This document shows positions 36,701 through 43,012 of a DNA stretch of 64,000 bases, piece after piece. The position numbers and the translations under genes are program-made. Numbering within the stretch: position 1 is the stretch's first letter; each line of letters starts with the position of its first letter. Source of the DNA: an uncultured Clostridia bacterium (GTDB lineage Bacteria; Bacillota; Clostridia; Monoglobales; Monoglobaceae). The notes under the pieces were generated by a model. It did no database searches. It was not told the DNA's origin and was given only the letters and a program-made list of their open reading frames with translations. The DNA lies in the NCBI GenBank assembly GCA_947589045.1, contig CANQBQ010000003.1, positions 1-64,000 of the forward strand, in the 5' to 3' direction.

Positions 36701-36771
36701 GCAGCGAGGTTATAGACAGGCTCTCTCGTCTGCTCGGCGAGGAAAACGTAAAATTCGTCAAAAAAGGGTGA
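33724..36771 (+). CDS. dnaE: DNA polymerase III alpha subunit, DnaE type, lacking the OB-fold region
   Basis: 1015 residues. The PHP domain starts at once (HLHTHTAYSLLDGAG, TDHGNMYG); the palm holds catalytic Asp398 and Asp400 in MPDIDTDF and PGRGSAAGS; the fingers and beta-binding parts follow, then the clamp-binding peptide GQLSIFD near residue 915. Normally about 100-150 residues with a GLYxSGHPL motif and an OB-fold come next. Here that block is absent and the protein goes straight to the small C-terminal KLYLRL domain. Clostridial DnaE is usually about 1150 residues. In low-GC Gram-positives DnaE extends primers before PolC takes over. The start codon and frame are sound, and no frameshift is seen. 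Confidence 0.93.
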   Translation: MSFVHLHTHTAYSLLDGAGTIPKILDRAKQLGQTAMAITDHGNMYGVIEFYKYAKSIGIKPILGCEVYLAARTRFDKEHPFDAKRYHLILLAKNNTGYKNLMKIVSAGFTEGFYYKPRVDFDLLRENSEGLIALSGCMYGIISQKILGGDYDGAKADALKLSKIFGDGNFYIEIQNHGLRDQLYLNHGLIRLSKELSLPLAATNDIHYVNKENAEIQDILMCIQTMKTLDDPDRVKMESQELYVKSEDEMRELFPNLPEAFDNTQKIADMCDVTISFDRQPLPLFDVPDGYTSKQYLRELCEKGFAERYDSADEKARRQLEYELSVIEDMGFVDYFLIVWDFIKYAKQNGITVGPGRGSAAGSVVSYCLDITTIDPMKFGLFFERFLNPERISMPDIDTDFSPEGRPRVIEYIINKYGSSNAAQIITFGTLAAKQAIRDVGRVLNVPLRMVDKITSQIPFAPKITIEDALKTSSGFAELYRSDETTKRVVDIAREIEGLPRNASTHAAGVVITRAPLVEHIPVQCNEGTVTTQFPMTVVEELGLLKMDILGLNNLTIIRNAVENIKKTKGIEIDLNRLDYSDAKTYQMISRGDTDGIFQLESPGMKRFLTELKPSCLEDIIAGIALYRPGPMDSIPRYIENKHNPHKIVYKHPALEPILNVTYGCIVYQEQVMQIVRTLGGFSLGRADLVRKAMSKKKSDVMREERQNFIYGLSDENGNEIISGAVKNGIDEKTAAEIFDEMQSFASYAFNKAHAAAYSYVAYQTAWLKCHYPAEFFAALLSATLGRADKIEKYIGGAAKYGIRLLPSDINESGVSFTVTPDGNIRYGLGAVKNIGTGFIEDMEAERAKNGRFMSFTDFCHRMADKKLTKKIAEGLIECGAFDGMKLSRNALMANYERIVDGAVAQSRNTAAGQLSIFDALGDNSYLKDDFAEAPTAESGGKLYLRLNSTDSGKYTAIKRYISNTNGNVPVYINYADSKKTMLAPSNMWVFEGSEVIDRLSRLLGEENVKFVKKG

Positions 36772-36777
36772 CGGCGT

Positions 36778-36999
36778 ATGAGGCTCAGCGAGGTCAAAGC
36801 GGGAAGGTCGTTTAGAATAATTTCAATACCCGACGACGAGATAAGGGTGCGTGCGATACGCCTCGGAATGTTCGAGGGCGCAGACGCAGAGTGTATTTTC
36901 AAAATCAGCGGAGGTCCCGTTATGCTCAGCGTCGGAGGTCAGGAAATCGCGGTGGGAAATCCGCTCGCGGAAAAAATAATCGTGAACTTAAGAAAATAA
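36778..36999 (+). CDS. feoA: Ferrous iron transport protein A
   Basis: 73-residue SH3-like protein with RIISIPDDEIRVRAIRLGMFEGADAEC and a closing VGGQEIAVG, as in FeoA. It is thought to modulate the GTPase of FeoB on the cytoplasmic side. It starts 7 nt after the dnaE stop, its ribosome site lying within the end of dnaE, so it is probably translated from the same message. Confidence 0.9.
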   Translation: MRLSEVKAGRSFRIISIPDDEIRVRAIRLGMFEGADAECIFKISGGPVMLSVGGQEIAVGNPLAEKIIVNLRK

Positions 37000-37063
37000 A
37001 ACCAATAAAATAAATTTAACAATAAACAAAAGACATACCAAATTTTTCGGGAGGGAATGTCTT

Positions 37064-38869
37064 TTGTTTAATTTTACGCGAAAAGAGCAAACCATAGTAT
37101 TCGTCGGCAACCCCAACGTCGGGAAGTCGGTTTTTTTCGGCGCGTTTACAGGCGTATACGTCGAGGTCTCGAACTTTGCGGGTACGACCGTCGAAACGGC
37201 TTCGGGCAAATGGCGCGGCAAAGCCGTGACGGACACGCCCGGAATATATGGGATATCCGACTTTAACGACGAGGAAAGCGTGGCAAGAGACGTAATTTTA
37301 AGCGGAGACATTATAATAAATGTGGTGGACGCGCTGCACCTGAAGCGTGATTTGTTTCTGACGAGGCAGCTCATAGATATGGGCAAGAGGGTAATAGTAT
37401 GCCTGAATATGATGGACGAGGTGCGCCGCCTTAAAATCAAAATAGACGCGGAACTTCTCTCAGAGCGGCTCGGCGTGCCCGTAATTCCCGCCTCCGCGCT
37501 TCGCGGGGAGGGAATTGAGGAGCTTCAAAACGCGGTGGAGGACGCCTGCGTCGGAAACATTATGCCGATTATTTTAAAGCATAAGAATATTGCCGAAAGC
37601 TATGCCGACGTCGTACTGCTCCTCGAAGGCGACGAAGCTACGCTCAAAAAATACCGCCGCACCGACCTCGGTATGCGCGAGGAAATCTATTCTCTGCGTC
37701 GGAAGCTGGCGGACAAAATTGCGGACGAGGTGACCGCAAAAAGCGCAAAAAATTTTGATTTGTCCGAAAAAATCGGCAGACTTTTGCTTCGCCCCGCCTT
37801 CGGATTTCCGTTTCTTATAATTTGTCTTATCCTGATATTTTGGTTTGTAGGCTACATAGCGGCGCAGGTCGTCGCCGACTTCACGCGCGGAGTAATTATG
37901 GAGGGCATATACCGACCGTTTATAGTGAACTTAATATCAAAATTTATTCCGAACGGAACATTTTTCAGCGAGCTGTTCATCGGCGAGTTCGGCATCCTCA
38001 CAATGACTCCGATATGCGTTATCGGGCTTTTGACCCCTCTCGTCGCGGCGTTTTATCTTATGCTCTCCCTGCTTGAGGATTCGGGCTGTATACCGAGAAT
38101 TGCCGTTTTGCTAGACCGCAGTCTGTCAAAGATAGGTCTTAACGGACGCGCAATAATCCCGCTCATCTTAGGCTTCGGGTGCGTCACCGCCGCCACGGTT
38201 TCGACCCGTCTGCTCTCAACGCGCCGCGAAAAAATGATTGCCACCGCGCTTCTCGGAATAACCATACCCTGCTCAGCGCAGATAGGTATAATAGTCGGCG
38301 CGCTGGCTCCGCTCGGCGCCTTTGTATGTCTGATATACGCGATGACGATAGGCGCGGTATTTATAATCACGGGCACGGTTTTAAACCGCATCCTGCCCGG
38401 CGACTCGTCTGTTCTTCTTATAGAGCTTCCACGTATGAGAATACCGTCTCCGAAGAACGTGCTAAAAAAGACGCTCTCCAAAACCGAGGGCTTTATAAGC
38501 GAGGCGGCAGGGGTCTTTATTGTCGGCTCGGCGGTATTGAGCGTCTTAAAATACAGCGGTCTGCTCGGCAGCATAATAACCGCCGCCGAGCCTTTGATAA
38601 GCGGCATACTGAAGCTCCCGCGCGAGGCGGCTTACGCCTTTATTATGGGAATACTTAGGCGCGATTTCGGCGTTGCGGGGCTTACCGGCATAGTTATGAC
38701 TCCGAAGCAGACCCTTACCGCTATGACCACGCTGACGCTTTTCGTGCCCTGCATAGCGAGCGTTTTGGTGATGTTTAAGGAACGCTCCAAAGCGGAAGCG
38801 GCGGCAATATGGATTTCCGGCTTTATTATCGCGCTCACGGTCGGCGGCATTATGGCTCACGTTATGTAA
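37064..38869 (+). CDS. feoB: FeoB-type iron transporter (short variant)
   Basis: 601 residues from a TTG start with GGGAGGG upstream. The N-terminal GTPase shows G1 GNPNVGKS, G3 DTPG and G4 NMMD. The membrane part follows from about 245. Both gate motifs differ from classical FeoB: GFGCVTAATVSTR replaces the usual GFGCNVPAIMATR and IPCSAQIGII replaces MPCSARLPV. The pairing with feoA supports metal import, most likely Fe(II), but the altered pore residues leave the metal open. No C-terminal extension is present. Confidence 0.85.
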   Translation: MFNFTRKEQTIVFVGNPNVGKSVFFGAFTGVYVEVSNFAGTTVETASGKWRGKAVTDTPGIYGISDFNDEESVARDVILSGDIIINVVDALHLKRDLFLTRQLIDMGKRVIVCLNMMDEVRRLKIKIDAELLSERLGVPVIPASALRGEGIEELQNAVEDACVGNIMPIILKHKNIAESYADVVLLLEGDEATLKKYRRTDLGMREEIYSLRRKLADKIADEVTAKSAKNFDLSEKIGRLLLRPAFGFPFLIICLILIFWFVGYIAAQVVADFTRGVIMEGIYRPFIVNLISKFIPNGTFFSELFIGEFGILTMTPICVIGLLTPLVAAFYLMLSLLEDSGCIPRIAVLLDRSLSKIGLNGRAIIPLILGFGCVTAATVSTRLLSTRREKMIATALLGITIPCSAQIGIIVGALAPLGAFVCLIYAMTIGAVFIITGTVLNRILPGDSSVLLIELPRMRIPSPKNVLKKTLSKTEGFISEAAGVFIVGSAVLSVLKYSGLLGSIITAAEPLISGILKLPREAAYAFIMGILRRDFGVAGLTGIVMTPKQTLTAMTTLTLFVPCIASVLVMFKERSKAEAAAIWISGFIIALTVGGIMAHVM

Positions 38870-38930
38870 ACTTATCTTGCTATTTTCGGGGCAGGATTTT
38901 TAAAGAGGCAGACCAAAAAGCAATCACATA

Positions 38931-38959
38931 TTGATTTTTTGCGTCGGATATGGTAGAAT
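38931..38959 (+). promoter_or_regulatory. Promoter for the CxxCxGxG lipoprotein
   Basis: TTGATT (38931-38936), 17-nt spacer, TAGAAT (38954-38959), ending about 50 nt before the ATG at 39010. Confidence 0.5.
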
Positions 38960-39009
38960 TATTTTATTACAGAGAATTTAATTCTCGCGGAATTGTAAGG
39001 GGTAATACT

Positions 39010-39717
39010 ATGAAAAGTTTGCGAAAAGGTTTTTTGTTCACTCTGCTTACCGTATTACTTTCGGCGCTGCTGATTTTTATGGCGGGCTGTTCCGACTCCC
39101 CGGGCAGTGAGAGCGAGCCAAGCAAAAGTGCCGACACCGATACATATGTCGCCGACGATGACGACGACAGCTATTCAAATAAGAGCGGCAGCTCGTCAGA
39201 CAGCGGCAAGTCAAGCGGTTCGTCCGAAAAATGCGAAGTTTGCTCGGGCAGCGGAAAAATCAAGTGCACGTGGTGCGACGGCACGGGAACAATGCACGTT
39301 GCCGATGTCTCTTACAGCTGCAACAGCTGCAGCGGCACAGGCAAAGCGAACTGCTACGCCTGTTCGGGTACCGGCGTAAAGAGAACGCAAAGCGACAGTT
39401 CGTCAAATGCCGGAGTACCGGGCGGTTCGGGTGTATACGGCGGCGGCTCGGGTGTGTACGGCGGCGGCTCGGGTACATACGGCGGCTCTTCGGGTGTGTA
39501 CGGCGGCTCAACGGGTACGGTCTGCCCCGCATGCGGCGGAAGGGGAAAGACAGTATGCAGCTCCTGTCACGGTTCGGGTTATCTGGGCAGTACGAACAGT
39601 GCGCCGAATTACGGCTACGGCGGCTCGTCAACATACTCCACCAAAACAAGGTGCGCCCGTTGCAACGGAACGGGGCTGGCGGACTGTATGCGATGCTTTG
39701 GCGACGGAATTTTATAA
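39010..39717 (+). CDS. Lipoprotein with DnaJ-like CxxCxGxG zinc-finger repeats
   Basis: 235 residues from the ATG at 39010 (AAGGGGT 6 nt upstream). The lipobox FMAGC (Cys about 29) anchors it outside the membrane, followed by an acidic, Ser/Asp-rich linker. Then come four CxxCxGxG-type motifs (CEVCSGSGKIKCTWCDGTG, CNSCSGTGKANCYACSGTG), a Gly-Tyr-Ser tandem linker (GSGVYGG repeated about five times), and four more (CPACGGRGKTVCSSCHGSG, CARCNGTGLADCMRCFGDG). In DnaJ such repeats bind two zinc ions and help refold clients; here there is no J-domain. An extracytoplasmic metal-binding or thiol role is inference. Single-gene unit. Confidence 0.72.
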   Translation: MKSLRKGFLFTLLTVLLSALLIFMAGCSDSPGSESEPSKSADTDTYVADDDDDSYSNKSGSSSDSGKSSGSSEKCEVCSGSGKIKCTWCDGTGTMHVADVSYSCNSCSGTGKANCYACSGTGVKRTQSDSSSNAGVPGGSGVYGGGSGVYGGGSGTYGGSSGVYGGSTGTVCPACGGRGKTVCSSCHGSGYLGSTNSAPNYGYGGSSTYSTKTRCARCNGTGLADCMRCFGDGIL

Positions 39718-39756
39718 TTCAATTTTCGCATATTGTTTTGAAAGTGTAATATTTAT

Positions 39757-39793
39757 AAAAAATACGGCTGTTTTGCACAGCCGTATTTTTTAT
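39757..39793. terminator. Bidirectional intrinsic terminator
   Basis: AATACGGCTGT, TTTGC loop, ACAGCCGTATT flanked by A- and T-runs on both strands. Shared by the lipoprotein gene and the convergent blaR1-like gene. Confidence 0.9.
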
Positions 39794-39802
39794 TGTTAAT
39801 CG

Positions 39803-42286
39803 CTATCGTGCGGAAGCGTCGGCACCGATGGGATAAAACTCGCTGTCCTTTTCGTAGAGTTTTGACCAGTCACCGGTCTCTCCGCGGAGCACATACTTGC
39901 CGTCCGCGGATTTAAGCGTTATATTTCCGCTTTCCAGTCCCGACACCTCTCCCTCAAAGGAGTCAATTCTCGTGTCGCCGTTTGTTCCGCCGCATACAAA
40001 GAATATTCCCGAAAAACCGTCGTCGGTAAACTCCGCGTCAAAGTTATAGGCTCTCATCACGCGCAGGCGATACCTCGTCTGATTTTCCTCGTCCCAGTCG
40101 CCGATAAACGTCACGTTCAAGTCCGCCCACTTTTCTTCGGGGTTATAAACTATGTACGACCTTCCCGCCTGCGTCGCTTCGCCCGCAAAATCGGGCTTTG
40201 CGTTCACGTGCAGCCACTTCTTTACGGTATTTGGATATTCATTCATAATGCTTACCTCTCTGCCGTTCGCCTTTCCCCAATCGTCGGATATTTCAAGGAA
40301 CGGAACGCGCACCGAAAAATCGGCGACCGAAATCTCGGTATAATCGCTCACTGTAATTCCGCCGTCCGTCGGGTTTAACAGGTTGTTGATATATCCCTTT
40401 TCGTTTTCATACACAGTCTCTCCGTTCAGCTTGAGAGTAAACAAGCCCTCAAGGTCGCTGCCCTTGCTGAAAACACGGTTGACCTTGTTCAGCGTAAGCT
40501 CCACGCTGCCCGTCGCTTCGGTATTGTTTGCGCCGTAGTAGTCGGACGTCATCGAAAACTCTGTTCTCGTTCCCGTTTTTGAAAGACGCGCGGATGAATT
40601 TTCAAAGCAAAAACAAACGTCGCGCTCGTCGGGTAAGCGGTTGTTCGGGTAAGCCGTGTCGGAGATGTATTCGTCGCTCAGCTTATTATAAACCGTTATT
40701 GAAAGATTGCTGAATACCGATGTCATAAAGTCGCTCCGACTTTCCTCCGGCTGTTCGTCCGAAGTGTCCCCGTTTACTATTTTGACGGGTACAATCGCAG
40801 ACACCGCCCCGCCCGCAGCGCTGTACGAAACGCTCGTCGCATTATCCGAGTCGTCGTTCAAAAGCTCGGCGTTGCGCCTTTGCTCAAAGTCTCTCAGCTT
40901 CGCAAAATACTCGTAAGGCACATACATTGTATCGTCCGCTATTTCGGGCGGAACGCTCAGCGTCTCGTGCCGACCGTCTATAACGATTTCTTTGCTTCCC
41001 TCGGTGAGCTCGGTCGTCCACATAAGCTTCGGTTGGGTTTCGGTGTAAAGATGCCCCGTGCGCGTTCCGTCCTCGTTTTCGGTTTCGGACATCGAAGTTA
41101 AATAGACCGTTGCTCCCTCAGTCCATATTTCGGTCGTGACTTTGCCGTTTTCAAACTTGATTTTGGAATTGTCAATGCCGTGCATATTCAAAAATTCACG
41201 CAGCGGCAGATAGTAAACCCCGTCCTTTTCAGCCGGAGTAATCGTATAACGCTGTCCGTTTCCGCTTGTCATAACATAAGCCTCTCTGCCCGACAGAGCG
41301 TCCATAGCGGCGGGAGTAAACCCGTTCGCCAGCGCAACTCCGCACATTCCCACGGTGAGCGACGCCGCAACGCAGAGCGCCACCGTCAGCTTGCTCCACT
41401 TCTTCTTTGTCATAATCATATCAAACCTCCTGAAAAGCTGTTTCTTGTTCTTTGCCATATTGTTGGCAAGAGCGGGCGAGCTTTGACATACCATATTGAG
41501 TATCATTTCGCTGTAGCTTTTTCTGCCGTCCATATCCATACCCCGCACGACCAATTCGTCGCAGGCGTATTCGCAGGCTTCGCCGACAGTTTTCACCATC
41601 AAATACGCCAGCGGATTAAACCATTGCGTCGCGTTTATAAGCACGGCAAACAGCTTTAGCCACGCGTCCTTATGGCGGTAGTGCGCCAATTCGTGACGAA
41701 GCATCAGCATATATTCGGTTTTGTTCATCTCAACCTTTGGTATGAGAAGCCGAGGTCTGAAAAAGCCTATGAGCATAGGCGAATGAACCATATCCGTACT
41801 TATGAGCCCAACGCGTCCTATCCTTCCGGCGGATTTCCCCAAAACCGCCCTTTTGTAAAAGGCTCGATACGAAAATAGGTATCGGCAGAGTGAGGCAATC
41901 GCGCCCGCGAGCCATACCGCAAGCAGTATTTCCTGCAGCGTAAGTGTCCTTCCGCTCCAAAAATCGCTTTTTTCGATTACGGCGCTATCCTCTCCGCCGC
42001 TTTCGACGTCTGTATCGGCATACAACTCTGTTTCCTGCGAAGCCTCTTGCGGAGCGTAAACATTTTCGCCCGCAGCCTCCGTTTGAAGCGGTCTGCTGCT
42101 CAATACGGCAAAGCCGTTTGAAAAGCCGCCCAACCTCATAGGCATAAGGAAAACCAGCATCGCCAAAATGCACAAGGCGCAGTAGACGCGCCCGCCGACC
42201 GCGTGAAGCAGACGGTTTTTAAGGCACAAAAGCGCCGCGCAGACAATGCTCCCCGACAGCGTTGCAAGAACAAACATCTCAAGCAT
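39803..42286 (-). CDS. BlaR1/MecR1-type M56 sensor peptidase with a novel C-terminal sensor part
   Basis: 827 residues. Four membrane helices surround the M56 zinc-peptidase domain, whose motif LRHELAHYRHKD places HELAH at 198-202, followed by EACEYACDELVV. After a further helix (about 305-325) comes a large extracellular part with copper-amine-oxidase N-terminal-like segments (YYLPLREFL, MYVPYEYFAKL) and then an unrecognised beta domain. There is no penicillin-binding SxxK/SxN module of true BlaR1, so the signal is probably not a beta-lactam. On sensing, the peptidase should inactivate the BlaI-type repressor encoded just before it; the two genes overlap by one base. Confidence 0.82.
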   Translation of the reverse strand: MLEMFVLATLSGSIVCAALLCLKNRLLHAVGGRVYCALCILAMLVFLMPMRLGGFSNGFAVLSSRPLQTEAAGENVYAPQEASQETELYADTDVESGGEDSAVIEKSDFWSGRTLTLQEILLAVWLAGAIASLCRYLFSYRAFYKRAVLGKSAGRIGRVGLISTDMVHSPMLIGFFRPRLLIPKVEMNKTEYMLMLRHELAHYRHKDAWLKLFAVLINATQWFNPLAYLMVKTVGEACEYACDELVVRGMDMDGRKSYSEMILNMVCQSSPALANNMAKNKKQLFRRFDMIMTKKKWSKLTVALCVAASLTVGMCGVALANGFTPAAMDALSGREAYVMTSGNGQRYTITPAEKDGVYYLPLREFLNMHGIDNSKIKFENGKVTTEIWTEGATVYLTSMSETENEDGTRTGHLYTETQPKLMWTTELTEGSKEIVIDGRHETLSVPPEIADDTMYVPYEYFAKLRDFEQRRNAELLNDDSDNATSVSYSAAGGAVSAIVPVKIVNGDTSDEQPEESRSDFMTSVFSNLSITVYNKLSDEYISDTAYPNNRLPDERDVCFCFENSSARLSKTGTRTEFSMTSDYYGANNTEATGSVELTLNKVNRVFSKGSDLEGLFTLKLNGETVYENEKGYINNLLNPTDGGITVSDYTEISVADFSVRVPFLEISDDWGKANGREVSIMNEYPNTVKKWLHVNAKPDFAGEATQAGRSYIVYNPEEKWADLNVTFIGDWDEENQTRYRLRVMRAYNFDAEFTDDGFSGIFFVCGGTNGDTRIDSFEGEVSGLESGNITLKSADGKYVLRGETGDWSKLYEKDSEFYPIGADASAR

Positions 42287-42651
42287 TACTCAGACATCCT
42301 TTCATCAATAAACCTTTTCAGCTCGGCAATATCCTCCTTTGTAAAATTTTCATCGCGAAACAGCGTAGAAATAAGGCTCTTCGCGCTGCCGCGATAAATG
42401 GATTTTACAAAGTCCTTGGTCTGCATTGAACGATACTCGTCCTCCGTTATGACCGCCTCGTACTCGTGCGCGTGCGAGCGTCCTATTTTTTCGGATTTCA
42501 GAGCGCCTTTGTCAATCAGCCTGCCCGCCAATGTTGAAATGGTAGTCAGCTTTTTATCGGGGAGCAGCTCGGTAAGCTCTTTGGTAGTGACCTTATCGCC
42601 CTTGTCCCAGATAATACGCATAATTTCCATTTCCGATTTTGAAATATTCAT
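42286..42651 (-). CDS. BlaI/MecI-family transcriptional repressor
   Basis: 121 residues from the ATG at 42651, with AGAGGAGG 7 nt upstream. The winged-helix pattern is SKSEMEIMRIIWDKGDKVTTKELTELL, then TISTLAGRLIDKG, as in BlaI, CopY and MecI repressors. The C-terminal dimerisation helices hold the site that the M56 peptidase cuts. It is the first gene of a two-gene unit and probably represses its own promoter, which lies within an inverted repeat. Target genes outside this pair are unknown. Confidence 0.92.
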   Translation of the reverse strand: MNISKSEMEIMRIIWDKGDKVTTKELTELLPDKKLTTISTLAGRLIDKGALKSEKIGRSHAHEYEAVITEDEYRSMQTKDFVKSIYRGSAKSLISTLFRDENFTKEDIAELKRFIDERMSE

Positions 42652-42664
42652 GAATATCCTCCTC

Positions 42665-42714
42665 TCGCTTCTACGAGATGTTTTTATTATACAATGTGTA
42701 GAAGCGAATGTCAA
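42665..42714 (-). promoter_or_regulatory. Consensus promoter with inverted-repeat operator for blaI-blaR1
   Basis: Minus-strand TTGACA (42709-42714), 17-nt spacer, TATAAT (42686-42691): a perfect sigma-A match. The 10-bp arms TCGCTTCTAC (42665-42674) and GTAGAAGCGA (42698-42707) flank the -10 box, and TACA-ATG-TGTA (42690-42700) resembles BlaI half-sites. Strong repression by BlaI is expected. Confidence 0.75.
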
Positions 42715-42743
42715 GCCTTTTTTTGAAATTTTTTAAGAACATA

Positions 42744-42791
42744 AAAAATCCGGCAAAAATCCAATGATTTTTGTCGGTCATTTTTTATTTT
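42744..42791 (-). terminator. Bidirectional intrinsic terminator
   Basis: A 12-bp stem (42750-42761 with 42766-42777) with a CAAT loop and T-runs on both strands. On the minus strand it lies past the large metalloprotein gene, beyond the repeat island, and insulates the blaI promoter. Confidence 0.75.
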
Positions 42792-42794
42792 GAT

Positions 42795-42995
42795 TTATGG
42801 TTCGGTGCGTCGAGGGCGCCGCACCCTACATCGTCGCGACACGCGCAGAGCGCGGGCGTTGCGGGCGAACACGGTTCGCCCCTACATCGTCGCAAGTCGC
42901 TTTTTGGGAGCCCTGTAAAATTATAACAAAAGGATAACACGCCCATTTGGTTGTACGGGACGGCGCCCTCGACGTCCCGCTCGCACAACAGTGCA
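42795..42995. repeat. Island of GC-rich intergenic repeats
   Basis: About 200 bp without a gene, holding several short dyads: GGGCGAA...TTCGCCC with CCTAC (42864-42885), CTACATCGTCGC twice (42826 and 42882), and GGGACGGCGCCCTCGACGTCCC (42958-42979, partly degenerate). This style of element is common between genes in gut Clostridia and behaves like dispersed repeats. It could stabilise the 3' end of the metalloprotein message. Confidence 0.55.
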
Positions 42996-43012
42996 AAAAA
43001 CATCTAACAAAA

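Noticed and set aside
37000-37063. Iron-box (Fur) site before feoB
   Set aside because: No 19-bp dyad of the Fur type is seen; the gap holds only AT-rich sequence and a ribosome site.
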